Source: Eretmocerus hayati (lineage: Eukaryota > Arthropoda > Insecta > Hymenoptera > Aphelinidae). Taken from it: a DNA stretch of 64,000 nt. Position 1 is the stretch's first letter. Each line of letters opens with the position of its first letter. The DNA lies in contig CM056741.1 in NCBI GenBank assembly GCA_029851415.1, positions 64,222,282-64,286,281 of the forward strand, given 5' to 3'. Position numbers and translations under genes: made by a program. Below are positions 1 to 12,100 of this stretch, piece after piece. The notes beneath the pieces are model-generated. The model was not told the DNA's origin. It did no database searches and saw only the letters and a list, made by a program, of their open reading frames with translations.

Positions 1-1174
1 TATTTTGATAGAATTTAGTACCCTTGGTATTCTGGTAGAATTTATTGTCACTTCTAACCCCGGCTGTAGCCAAATGGCACACCTAATAAAGATTGCTTTA
101 TACTGTTAAATTCCTCGTGGGAGAAGGACATATAGGAATGGCTTTCATGTACATCAGCCATACTAGAATCAGAGGGAATTATGTCTGTAAAGATTTTCAC
201 ATAGGTACGCTGAGAACTACTCACATCGGCGAGCCAAGGTAAAATATCGCGAGTTCTCGATCGAGAAGAATTTACTTCAATGAAACTTGTATGATTGATC
301 ATGACGAGCTCTTCTAAGTGCTTCGATCACTTCAAATATGATTTTTATCAATGCAACCGCTCAAAACAGGCCTATATTGACCTAAAAACGGCCCACCCCC
401 TCTCACATGTTCAGCAGAGGAAACACACCCTAGCATGGAAAACGGCTGGATAGGTTTCAGGCGGAAGTGTGGATTGCGGAGGCAATAGACCTCGTGGTCT
501 GAAGGTCTAACCACGTAGACCCGCAAGAAAGCCAACTGATGAAGATGAGATAATTATGAATATAAATTACAAAAAACCCACTGGAATTCGATTTGAAAAA
601 ATATGGGCAACATGAGCATTCTCCCCTTTATCGGTGATGGATTTTAAACCGTCATTTTGTCAATATCTCGAAAAAAGTTTTCTTTTCAATTTTTCATTTG
701 GTGCATTTGAGAGATAATAAAAAACATGAAATTACACGAAGGACCCCGGGCCCCGAAGAAAAGAGCTCACACTTTTCGATGTGATTCGAATTCCATGTGA
801 ACTAAAAGTCTAACCGAGTCTGCCACCCAGGTCACTGTAGTTATTGAACCCCTGTAAAAATTGTGTTGTCGGTGAAAAAGCCTACATAGAATACTAGCAA
901 AAATTTTAATTCCATCATGAACTTTTCATCTATCATTTGAGTCTCTTTTGCTGGCTCATGTCGAAAATCAAAAGACCCCAGCATTGATAAAAAATTCAAT
1001 GATACAAAACGAGAGTCAGGATCCGCAAAAAAGTTTGAACAACGCCGATGACTAATGCTGTTGCTTGAAGGGTTGCCAAGTATCATATGCACTCCTCATC
1101 AATAACTCTATCTTTCCCATTAATAACCGAATTTGAGGTAACATGCTACAAAAGCTTCGAGCAGAAATGTTATT
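1..1174. other. Left edge, no gene recognised
   Basis: AT-rich sequence with no frame I can assign to a family. A GC-richer patch at about 340-530 has an open minus-strand frame but no recognisable domain. The 3' end of the corin-like gene would be expected in this direction, but no exon with a Gly-Asp-Ser-Gly-Gly or similar S1 motif was seen. Confidence 0.4.
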
Positions 1175-2107
1175 CCAATTGGGGTCTTGCATTTTTTTTG
1201 ACCCCCTCAAAAAAAGGTTTGGCAAATTCGAGCAAATTAGAATGAGTATTGTGCAATTAGAGAAAAAATTCCCAAAAATTTTCTTCACCTTGCGCAAATT
1301 GTTTGAAAGTCGGACGACTTGAGAGTGACCATAGTGGGTGAGCGCCGTGTGACGTCACACCGATACAAATTGAAACCAGTCCCATGCTCAAATGTATGAG
1401 ATTGATGAAAAAGTCTTGGACTACAATTTTTTGAGAATAATTCACTAACTTATCTCGCAAGAGTGTGCAGTAGCGTCTTAATTCTGTCTAGGAGAGGTGA
1501 AAAAATCAGTCAAGAACGTCAGTATATCAACAATGGACTCAGAGGTTAGTGTCTCAATGCTCCATAAATTATGTTCCTAAATGATGTGAAATTAAAGTCA
1601 TGATCACTGCTTGATATCAATTTCAAGTCTAATTTTTATCCTCTTTGATCTAGGAATCCCACACAAGTAATGAGGTTACCACCACAGATTCTGAGAAGCC
1701 CAAAAAACTACCATATAAGACTTGCTTTGTTCTTGAGATTGAGAATTTACCTCTGCGCTTTTGCTCCTCTGACTTCTGGGGCGTTGAATCAGCTTTCACG
1801 AAACCTGCTTCTATTCTATTAGCCATGACGATATATTTATTCACTCAGAAATTTGGAGATAATAAGAGAAAAATCTGGCAAGCCATACGTTTACGATAGC
1901 AGTAGCCGACGACTGTATCGGTGTGACGTCACACGGCGCTCACCCACTATGGTCACTCTCAAGTCGTCTGACTTTCAAACAATTTGCGCAAATTGAAAAA
2001 AATTTTTGGGATTTTTTTTTCTAGTTGCACAATACTTATCTTAATTTGCTCGAATTTGCCAAACCTTTACTTGAGGGGGTCAAAAAAAAATGCAAGACCC
2101 CAATTGG
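1175..2107. repeat. Foldback element with ~190 bp inverted arms
   Basis: The left arm (about 1175-1366) begins CCAATTGGGGTCTTGC and the right arm (about 1915-2107) ends with its reverse complement. The arms also share the inverted segments GTGTGACGTCACAC and AGTGACCATAGTGGGTGAGC. The 550 bp between them is unique, with no recognisable transposase. This is the layout of a non-autonomous TIR or foldback DNA element. No clear target-site duplication was seen. Confidence 0.75.
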
Positions 2108-3051
2108 CAGTCGAATGCAAATGATGAGAAATTTGTACTACTGAAATTTGAAGGTGTCGAAAAACTGTATAATGTTCTTCTGAAAACTTTAACTTCATGA
2201 ACAGCCCAAAGAACCATCTTGTTTCATCAACATGTTTTGATGAGACAAAACATGTTGTATCATATTCTCAAGATTCTCAATTTATTGAATCTAAATTTTA
2301 TGGTTCCTTTGTTAAAAATGCGGATCTCGAACAGTAAAACTTCCTTTTCTAGTAAGGAGTTTTGAAGGAAATCTGTCACGCCAGCTGACTTAAGAAAAAC
2401 TTTTTCGTAAGCAAACTTTCTTTCCTTCTGCTTCAACTACAGCAAGTTTGTAGAATTCTCATAAATTTTTCAATGGATCGATTCTAAGTGCATATCAAAA
2501 TGCATGTACGATGCTGGGGAAAGGTTAAGTCTTACTAAAAAATTTCAATCGATCATATCATTCTATCCCATCCATCTTGCAAAAATGTGATGAGGTAAGA
2601 CAGAAATATTGAAGAATGAAAAGGAATCTTCCATATGAGTGAACAGTAAAGAATTTATTTGAGGAAGTTATTTTCGTTCTCGTAAAATGTTCATGGTTCG
2701 TACTGAAGAGTTTCTCTGCAAAGGTATCTTTTCACAATAAGGAATCGTGAAAATAATTTTTATCTACTATAAAAATAGAAAAGTGAAATTTGGCACTGTT
2801 TTGAATCTAGTTTATCGTGCATTATAAATAAGAAATTCTAGGACAAAACAATATTAGTGGTTTAACGTTGGATCACACGAGACCTATCCTCGGAAATTAA
2901 ATACTTTCCAACCAAATTAAGCCAGATGACGATATAGCAGCTTTATCTCGCATTATTTCAATTTAATAGTTCAGAATAATGTTCCTCGTAATGTTCGGAA
3001 TTGTTTCGCGACCGGGCATTTCCCATTCAGCATGAACAAAGGTATACTTAC
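2108..3051. other. Intronic or 3' flanking sequence, nothing recognised
   Basis: AT-rich sequence downstream (minus-strand sense) of the last exon found. Because that exon ends in a strong donor, this is most likely intron. I see no acceptor followed by an S1-like continuation. Confidence 0.4.
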
Positions 3052-3170
3052 CGAGCAGTCGTCATTTGGATAAACGGCCTCGGTGCACACGCTGTTGACC
3101 GATGCAATACTAACATTTTCGCACTTTTCCATTGCATTATACTTGAGCTGCACTCTCTGCAAGAGATCAC
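3052..3170 (-). CDS. Corin-like exon 10: S1 domain, last exon seen
   Basis: Acceptor ATCTGGTTGCAG ends at 3171, donor GTAAGT at 3051; 2+39x3 bases, residues 679-717, ending in phase 0. LLQRVQLKYNAMEKC matches the LQEVxVPIVSNEKC region, and SVCTEAVYPNDDCS matches the segment just before residue 193. The strong donor shows that at least one more exon follows, which would show whether Ser-195 is kept. Confidence 0.87.
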
Positions 3171-6100
3171 CTGCAACCAGATACACAATTCATTGTCTGT
3201 GACGTGATCCATTGAAATCCCCCAAATTTTGAATAAGAAAGCTCCAATCGTCCTCTCCGTTATGACTTTGATCAGTATTTTTTAATACGATCTAGAAGGA
3301 CTAGGGATCGTGAGACTTTCCAAGGTCTAGTTCACTCAGTACTATTCAAAAATGAGTAATCATCATCATATTCGAAAGGTGTAATGGTAAAACAGAAAAC
3401 TCACGGTTTTTGGCCCAGCCAAGGGTATTGCACTGCGATGCATTGGCGATGAGGCCGAGGCCATTGCTGCTTGGTGGCAGACATACCGGCCTGATAAAGT
3501 CGGAAAATGAGTTTACAGGCCTGTCGAGCTTCAGTAGTACAACCGAACTACCCTCGACCGGTGACTTGACCATGCCCACGATTAGCCTCTCTTGTTGCCA
3601 CGGTGAACTACTCGAGAGCCTCGTGCTGCCCAAGCGCGCCGACCATTCCGCCTTTGGCTGCCTGTGAACCGATAATATTTATAGCTAACACGTTTACTAA
3701 ATTTTCAATGTCAAATAATGATTTTTGTTAGTACAGTTTGATGATACGATATGACAATATAATATTGTAAGACAATTTGTTTAAAAAATACGTTACAGAT
3801 TACGCGATAACAGCTTTCAAATCATCATTTTCAATGCACAAGTCCCCAGAAAAACTCAGAAAGAGTATTTGGCATATGTTGAGACTCACACCAAATTATA
3901 TGCCAAAAACCACGAAAAGGAATTAATTTTCTTTGGCATGTGTAATTCTTCAATTGGTGTTTGACCGTAGAAACGATCTTAGGCGTTTATGATTTGCATG
4001 ACAAACGGGTGGTTGATTGTTGCAAGTTCAATTCGGCGAAATACTCCAATTATAAAATCACTCACATTGAAAGTATTTGAATGGATTAGTGCTGAACGTC
4101 TTAGATATTTAAAGAGCTAAACCCGATACAGTCAGAATTAAGACCATCAATTTTTTTAAACATCACGAATTGGCCTACATTTTAATCTCGTGTGTTGATA
4201 AGATGCCAATAGATCCTCACATAACTTTTGAAATATTGAAGACTGAATATCAGAGAATTCATCTTATTTGTGACTTATTCGTGACTTTACGCTGAAAATT
4301 GACCAGAACTTATATCCAAGCCAACTAGAGCTCAAAAAAAAGTTCGAGCACCTCCTTTGTGAGATTGTCTACAAGTGAGCGTGATAGGGTAAAAAAAAAC
4401 TGATCGGTCAGTCTTTTACAGTCTAACAATAGTAACCGTGTTATCCCGTAAAACAGCGTGCCTAAACTCCAAAAATATAAACGCTGATGGTTCGACTCAG
4501 AAGTAACCGAAGCTCGTCAAATTCCTACTGTGTTCAGTTGACATGCAAATACATCTCTCTGCCAAGTTTGATTGAAATCTGATCAGTAGATCTTTTACCG
4601 AGGTTATTCCTCGGGTTGCTAGCTCAAAGCCATTCTTGGGTTGCACAGTCGAGGGTTTAGCGACCAATTTCAGAGAATATCTCCGATGAGAACTAATGGC
4701 TCCTTCCGTATTTTCAGCTTCGACATCGAGTCTCGAGATTCATATGATCTCTTGAAATTGTATAACTTTGGACCAAGGTCAACCTCGGGTGCAACATAAT
4801 GCCTGTCGAGAAAATTAGACCCTTAAATCGGTCAATACCATTATTTTTCTGGAAATTTTTTCATGTGATGGAACATTCATCAATATGAAACTGTACTGAC
4901 GTTTTTTTATCTTGAGTGCCCTACTCATAATTTAATACCGATCACCCACGTTGCGCATCAAAAGTGTTGACGAGTTTGTGAATGGATCCTTCTCTCATAA
5001 ATGCTAATATACTCATTTTACTTTGAGGTGTTCAGCACAGCATATCAGCACGGGCTTGAGAGTATGCTTATTCCATCATCAAAACTCAGCTTTCATTGAA
5101 GTATAAACTTGAATACGAGCATACTCAAACAATACTTCACTCAATGGGGCCATCACGAAGGGCAAAGTAGACTCGGGGATGAAGTACACTTGAAGTATGC
5201 GAAGTTTCTAACTTGAATATATAGGTACATATGTGTGAAGTTATTCGATCTCACCCCTGAAAGCAAGAGGCTGTAGTGAGCAGCCAGCTATCGGAGATAA
5301 GAGTTGCATCGCACACGTGGTTGTCCTCTTTGAAGAGTGCCACGTGCCAGGGCCAATCGCCAGGACCAGCCATTTTTCCCAGACTCTTTGTGGCTCCACT
5401 AGGACCAGTTCTCGAACGTACCGCCTGAACGCCGCAAGCTGTAAATAAAATTTTGATTATTAATTAGGCTCAACTATACTCAATGTGGTTACCCATTTAC
5501 TCGGGCTGACCTCAATCAAAGCATGAAATTTGAAACATTTCGATGATGAAGTATTGAAATCCATATCTGATTCGTATGGTGAGCCATCTATTAATTGGTT
5601 TTCGGTGGGCTGATTCCTCATTACGAGCAGCGTATCGGTTACACTCGTGATTACAACTTTCATTATTTCGATATGTGGATGTTCAATCAATATATCGTGC
5701 CAATCGTACGGTTTTCCTCGAAATTCAGATTAATACCGCCAGCGATTGGTATTTCCCTATGGTTCTGGGGCTCACTTTGGTATACACTCTGAGCGCAGCC
5801 TTACAAATTTTACTGCAATACCAACTTTATCAAAAATTCATCTCTGGTGGTACACGGTAATATTTATATTTAAATATTTGAAAAGATTTTATCTGCTAGC
5901 TAAAGGTCTATATTCAGAATCTTTTTCAGGTTATCTAATTCATGAAATAGTTGAATTGAAATTTATTTGACGCAAGAATTTCTATTTTATTCCAGAAAAT
6001 TACATAACCAATTTTTTTCTCTGCTTCGTTCGTGGTCTGCAACTCAACATATTATCTTTCGGTACAATTTTCTCGACAAGGTTGTCATTCGATCTCAACT

Positions 6101-9100
6101 CCCGCAGTGTTTCTCTATGCTGAGCACAACCCAAAAGAACGCGACACATCATCCTCACAAGCACCCAAGTAAATTTTTGATGAACATTTATTCTCGCTTT
6201 TATCACGGATTCCGTAGAAAAATGGCCGAGGCATAACAGTGAAAGGGAGTTGACGAAGGAAGAGTGTTTGAGTTGCAAAATTAATGTGTGGACCTTCGAG
6301 AAAGATATGGTACAAAGTACACATAGGGTAGGTGGCAAGTAGGCAAAGTTGCTTGACAAACATACTCCTAGTATATGGTGTCGAGTTGCGAGCAAAACGC
6401 GGGGTACACGAACAATATACCTTTGACGCGCAGTGCGGTAATGGCAGTAGCTGTGCAATCAGTTTGCAAATGAGTTGTCAAATGAGCTCTCAAACAGGGA
6501 TGGGAGGAGTATGCGGGTGAATATATATGCCCTTTTGTTACCCAAGTGAGCTAGTTAGAACCGAGCTTGGAGCTTGCATGCATGCAGTCAAAAATTTCAA
6601 CCGCGCGACATACCACGTACTTATATCTGCGGTCAGCTTGCATTGCAAACTCTCGCTCGTGTTGCCGTATATGCGAATGAGATAGGCATTAAAAGTTACG
6701 TATACACAGCGTGAATTACATACAGCTTTTTGCCAAAGAGCAGCAGAGTGTGTTTGGGTTGCTTTGCTTGGTATATGTATTTTTAGTTGTGCTGACTCTC
6801 TGTGTGGTTTGACCGAAAGTAACGTAGTAAAAGAGGTAAAGGATAAAATTATGGTAGTTGAGAATTTGTTTGAATGGCAGAATTTTGATCGCGGTGAGGT
6901 TTCGTTCGTAATTTTAAAACGAAAACTAAAACCAAATTTTCAAAAAAATTCAAATTACACTACTACCGATCAAAAGTTTTAAGTAGGCTGTATTTGACCG
7001 AATTTTGAAATGACATTTTTCATTTTTATCCGCTTGAATCCAGAATTTCTCCAATTCTAGCGTTTGAAAACACCGATTTCGACGACTTTTGAGAGAATTT
7101 CCTAGCTCCTGTGCATCAAAGGAGCGTGAATGATTTGATATGGAACTTTTGAGACTCAACGATGTAAGTCTAAAGCTTCAAATCCAATTTTGGACGTCCC
7201 TCTAGACCACTCCCAGCCTGAGCTATGATATTTTCTCTGAGGAGAGTTTTTTCGTAAGAAATAGAACCCTTATTCAGAGATGACGCAAAAATTAACTTTT
7301 TGGGGCAGGTTCCACAGGTTTCTTATTTCCTTGCCTAAGTTATAGGGGACAAAGATACCTGGAACAAAGATTATTTTCTGTGGTTTTTTAAAATGAGAGT
7401 GCTATTTTTTGCAAAAGAACTTCTCCTCAGAGAGGATGTCATGATTCAGATCAGGAACGAGACACAAAATTCTTTCAAAAATCATCGAAATTGACACTTT
7501 CACGACTTAGAATTGAAAAGATTGGATTCATATGCAGAAAAAGATTAATATTATAGCCATCCACTTACAAATCAGCACATTGCGGGCAAGATTGTAGCTG
7601 GACGACTATAAAAAAAACATATGCACCTCGTGCTACAATCGCGGGTTTCCATGATTGCGGCACTGCACTCGGGTACATAATCCACTAATACCACCGTGAA
7701 GTACGTGAAAAAATCTTCAAATTGAGACTTGATGAATTCCTATTCAGTCTAGTAGAGCCTAATAGTTCTATTCACAACATAAATAAAAGATTTCCCGAAT
7801 GTCCTGAAACTTTTGACCGGCAGTATATTTCCATGATTTCCTCTGATGGAGGTCAATGCAATGGTCAAATCAATATCAATAATGGTAGAGAAAGGTAGAA
7901 ATTTCATCGACTTTTGGTTTGTGTATAACCTTTGCGTCTTAGCTCCGATCAGAAAATGCCCAAAGTTGACTTTTGAACACTGTTCCATAATGTTTCTCGT
8001 GGTCCCTGATGAATCACACAATGCTATCAAAACACTTTGATCAAATTATGTTTGATGACTAGGACCAACAGAACAAATTAAAATTTATATATATAGACTG
8101 TGATGTATCAAATCATGGATTTCCTCAAGTCTCACCTCAAATAACATTTCAAAATTATGGTGGTAATGGGTTTTGATTGTTATTGGTGGCATTCATCTCG
8201 ATGAAATTTTACAAATGCTCGGTTGGGAGTAAATCTCTGTTACTTTGGGCAGAAAAATCCAATATGGCCGGATCTCAAAACATTCCCATAAGAAATACAC
8301 GGGGCCATGATGGCGGCATTTCACAATATGTTTACTTCCAATTGCTTTGCTAGAAATTAAATTGATAGAATCAAGACTACACATTCCACTTGAATGATGT
8401 CAACTTCGGAATTAACAAAAACTTGTGAAAACCTATTTTTGCGCCGAACCCGTTGCACTAATCAAAACCATCTTAGATCGACTTCATGGATAAAAATTAA
8501 TAAAATATAATAATAGTTACTTGCGTATCTCCAACGTAAGGGTGATGACCAGACAAAGCGCTACGCCACGATTTTGCGCCACGCCACGACGCGCTATCGC
8601 ACGCCACGGATCCAAAATTCATTCCAGCAAATCCGACCATCGATGGATTCGATTCATTCTCGTAATCAACGACTGATACTGTAAAAAAAAATCCAATCCA
8701 TCGATGGTCGAGTTTGCTCGAATGAATTTTTGGGTCGTGGCGCGCGATAACGCGTCGTGGCGTTTCGCAAAATCGTAGCGTAGCGCTTTATCTGGTCATC
8801 GCCCTAATGTTCAATCGCACTGAAATGATTCAATCTGCCACACACCCGTACGGAGTATTGGAGATATCAAATTGAGTAGTCTGCTCAGAGAGGTTGTCGT
8901 GTAAGGGATTGTATCGAACGGAAAGACGAGGGGTTGATGCGGGGGAGTCAGTCGTATGGACATGGATGACAAATATGTTGGCATGTACTCACCGAGCTGC
9001 TCACAACGCACGTACATGACCTGCTTGCTTGGGCAGGCCGCTCTCACGAAGCTGATCTCGGCGGCCCTCGGGTCCTGCATCATCACGTACGGCACGTCTT

Positions 9101-12100
9101 CCTCCTCGTCCAGCCTCACCTCAACCTCCTTCACGCCCCTGTCGAATTAACGCGTTTCACAATTAACCATCTCGTATACTGCTTCGTTCATCTCCTTGCT
9201 TCTGTTTCTGTCGAGCTTTCTGTCCTCCGACTATGACGACGTTGATCGTATATAAGTACCGCACGTACAACTTCTCGTGTCGCTCATTTTATTAGCTAAT
9301 ATTATAAACAAGTCAGAGCTTTATTTTGTAAAATACCTGACGAACTGTACTTAGTTTTTGTGACCAAGAGCTTGTTGTTCGGGCGTAGACCCGAGTGATT
9401 TCTACGAAAATCCCTGATGTGTGCTATTTCTAATTTACAAAGGATGCGGAGACCCGCTCGGAAACGTTTTTCATCTCGTACATACAGTGGAAATTCGATA
9501 CGCTAAGCTTCCAGGTAAATCTCTTTGATAATGCACGAGCGAATTATTAAAGCACGCGAGCTTCCAAATCCTGGTGGAGGAAATGAAGCAAAATTTCAAC
9601 CATGATCATCCTGCACGTGTAGGATTATAACTCGGATGATGATGTTTGATTATTTACTCCGGGTTGAGTTTTGGCCGCCAGAGTTTTGCTGTACTAGCTC
9701 TGGCAACGAATAGCAAATGAGCAATGTAAATTTACACGTGAAATGAAGGATGAAATTGCAAGCCAAAGCCACATACTGTGAATTAAATCGGGTCATTAAT
9801 TATTTTCTGTGTTTTCTTATGTGATGCCCGCATCAGTACATATATTTGTAACCAAAATATAATTTTTCTGGTGGGCTTTTCCTCGTAACTCTAAAAGAAA
9901 AGTTGGGAAACTTAAAGTTTCCAATATCAGAAAGATACCATGCACAAATATTCAGTTGAAACATCGTAAAATTCTAATCGTCAACGCGTAGAACGAAAAT
10001 TTAAATTAGCCACAAGATTTATTGGAGAGCAAAATGTCACACTATTTCTATTTCGAATCGTATACATGAAAGAAAATTTCGAATTTGTTAAGAATTGTTT
10101 TGGTACTGTGGAAGGTGGCTTTGGGAGTGATCATGCTTCAGAAAGATTATTCCAACGATGTTACTTGAAATGAAAGCCTATCTGATGGGATCGACTAGTG
10201 TTTCCAGTACGTAATCGATGACAAAAATCTTTGGAATACCATCGTGATATTTTGAAAATCTATCTTAGATGATTTATCCCGATTTGTCTCGAAGCCTTGC
10301 TGACGAGGGAATCTTTTTGATTTGAAAAATAAAAAAAATTGTTTCATCAACTAGGATCGATACCATGATGACTTTTTATTCGAGTTCGATTGATCAATCC
10401 AAGTTAATCTTATATCACATCTATCATTCTGAAAATCCAACAAATAATCATCTGACCTACTGCTGCAATTTCAATCACTGTGAAATCATCATTTTTCATC
10501 GAACAGAATGAGAATTTGTATATGAAATTGTGTCCCTGGCCACGTCAATGTCAGGATTCCTCAAAATTCACGAATTTTCACAAAAATTCATTAATTCTTT
10601 GACAGTGGTAGCGGATATAAGCCCCGCCATCTGATGTAAACTACTCCTGGAATTTTTTCCACATTTTACCTGCAGAACGGAATGTGATGGAAAGCACGCA
10701 TCACGTGTTAAAACAAATAAGACTTTAATGAAATGGAATCAATTAATCGTTACTCTGTCATTATCGAGACCAATAAGCATTAAAATCCAGTCATTTGTGG
10801 AATCGATTGATCATTGTGGTCAAGGGTTCTCCAAGAGGAAATTGGCGATTCAGAGCCACGAGTCCCTATTACATGGTGCATCAGTGCATGTGTATATGTA
10901 CTCGTACAGAGCTGCACTCGAGTCCGGATGTGCGCTCGAGAACGTGAAACTGCACGCGACAGTGGGAGCGTATTCATGTAGAGTTGACGTCGAGAGAGAA
11001 GCTCACACACATTGTCATCGTCGATGTATATGAAGCTTCGCGGTACAAGCTCGAGCCGAGCTAGCATACACGCCCATTGCAAGCTCGACAATTATTCTGT
11101 ATAAGAGACAGAGACAGAGAGCGATGAGAACGGTTATCTCATTAGCGTTCTGCAGCCGCCCTTGATTATTATTCTCGATCGATCTCGTGTCAACAGACGT
11201 GGCCAATATCATGAAACTCTCAACTCGAGATTGTGCGCTTGGTGGATAGTGGGTAGCTTTGATGATTTTTTTTAAAGAGCACACTTGTAACTTTGAGCTG
11301 ACGTTTAACCCGATTTCACTCATGATGATCTATCCAAATTGGTAATTCCTAAACGCATCATTTTTTGTGAAGAGCTCGTCAGGATCAAGGAGCAATAAAA
11401 CTATAATTTCAAAAAAGCTCAATATTTCGAGGAACATATGGTATTGGGTCAATGTTTGCGAGACAGAGTTGGTATGATGCATTCCTTGTCAATGTTCAAT
11501 TGGGCCTGCCACTTTGAAAACTCAAAGTCTGGTTCGAGATTTGACAACAAAGACCTCGGAATATTCGAATTAAATGATCGTTGGGTCTGCGAATTTCAAA
11601 TTTCCTACAAATCCTGGTTCAAGATTATCAGAGATCTCGGAAAGTCTTGATCGGATGGTGATTAATCTCAAAAGTCAGATTTCTCGGCAATGACCTTATT
11701 GACCAAGGCCTTGGTACGCTAGTCATAATGAGATCCACTTTTTACAATGAAACAAATCCTCGATGTACTGTTGAAAACACTGACACCCGAATCATACGGC
11801 GTGTTCAATCTTGAACAGTCCACATCAAACTTTTTTTTCCATTAAGGACTCGGAAAAGGAAACATTTGCTCTTCAACTGACGTTTCTGCCCCTCGGGTTG
11901 AAGATGATAGTATTGACGCTTTGCTTACATAGATAATACAGGGCCTCAAAAAAGTTTCTTGGTCAGAAAAGATGGAAGTCATTTTTGACATGAATTTGAG
12001 CTGCTGAACACAAATGCCGATCTAAGCACATCTATAGGGTTTCTTCTAGCTTTCTAGAGGGTACGGAAATTCTCAAAAAAATGTGTTTTTGACGTGAAAC

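Larger units (their letters stand above)
5439..8992 (-). other. Corin-like intron 7
   Basis: AT-rich intron of 3.55 kb. Apart from the degenerate inverted repeat and the foldback MITE listed separately, nothing is recognised. Open frames near 5.6-6.5 kb lack family motifs and overlap on opposite strands. Confidence 0.55.

Noticed and set aside
54..302. Minus-strand frame ending RTRDILPWLAD before GTGAGT, slightly like the last helix of an S1 domain
   Set aside because: The preceding S1 segment with residue 195 and its cysteines is absent, and the match is too short to trust as the missing exon.
3410..3667. Plus-strand open frames antisense to corin-like exons (also at 17606-17845, 16289-16489 and 12469-12738)
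   Set aside because: They are mirror shadows of GC-rich coding exons; protein features and splice sites support the minus strand.
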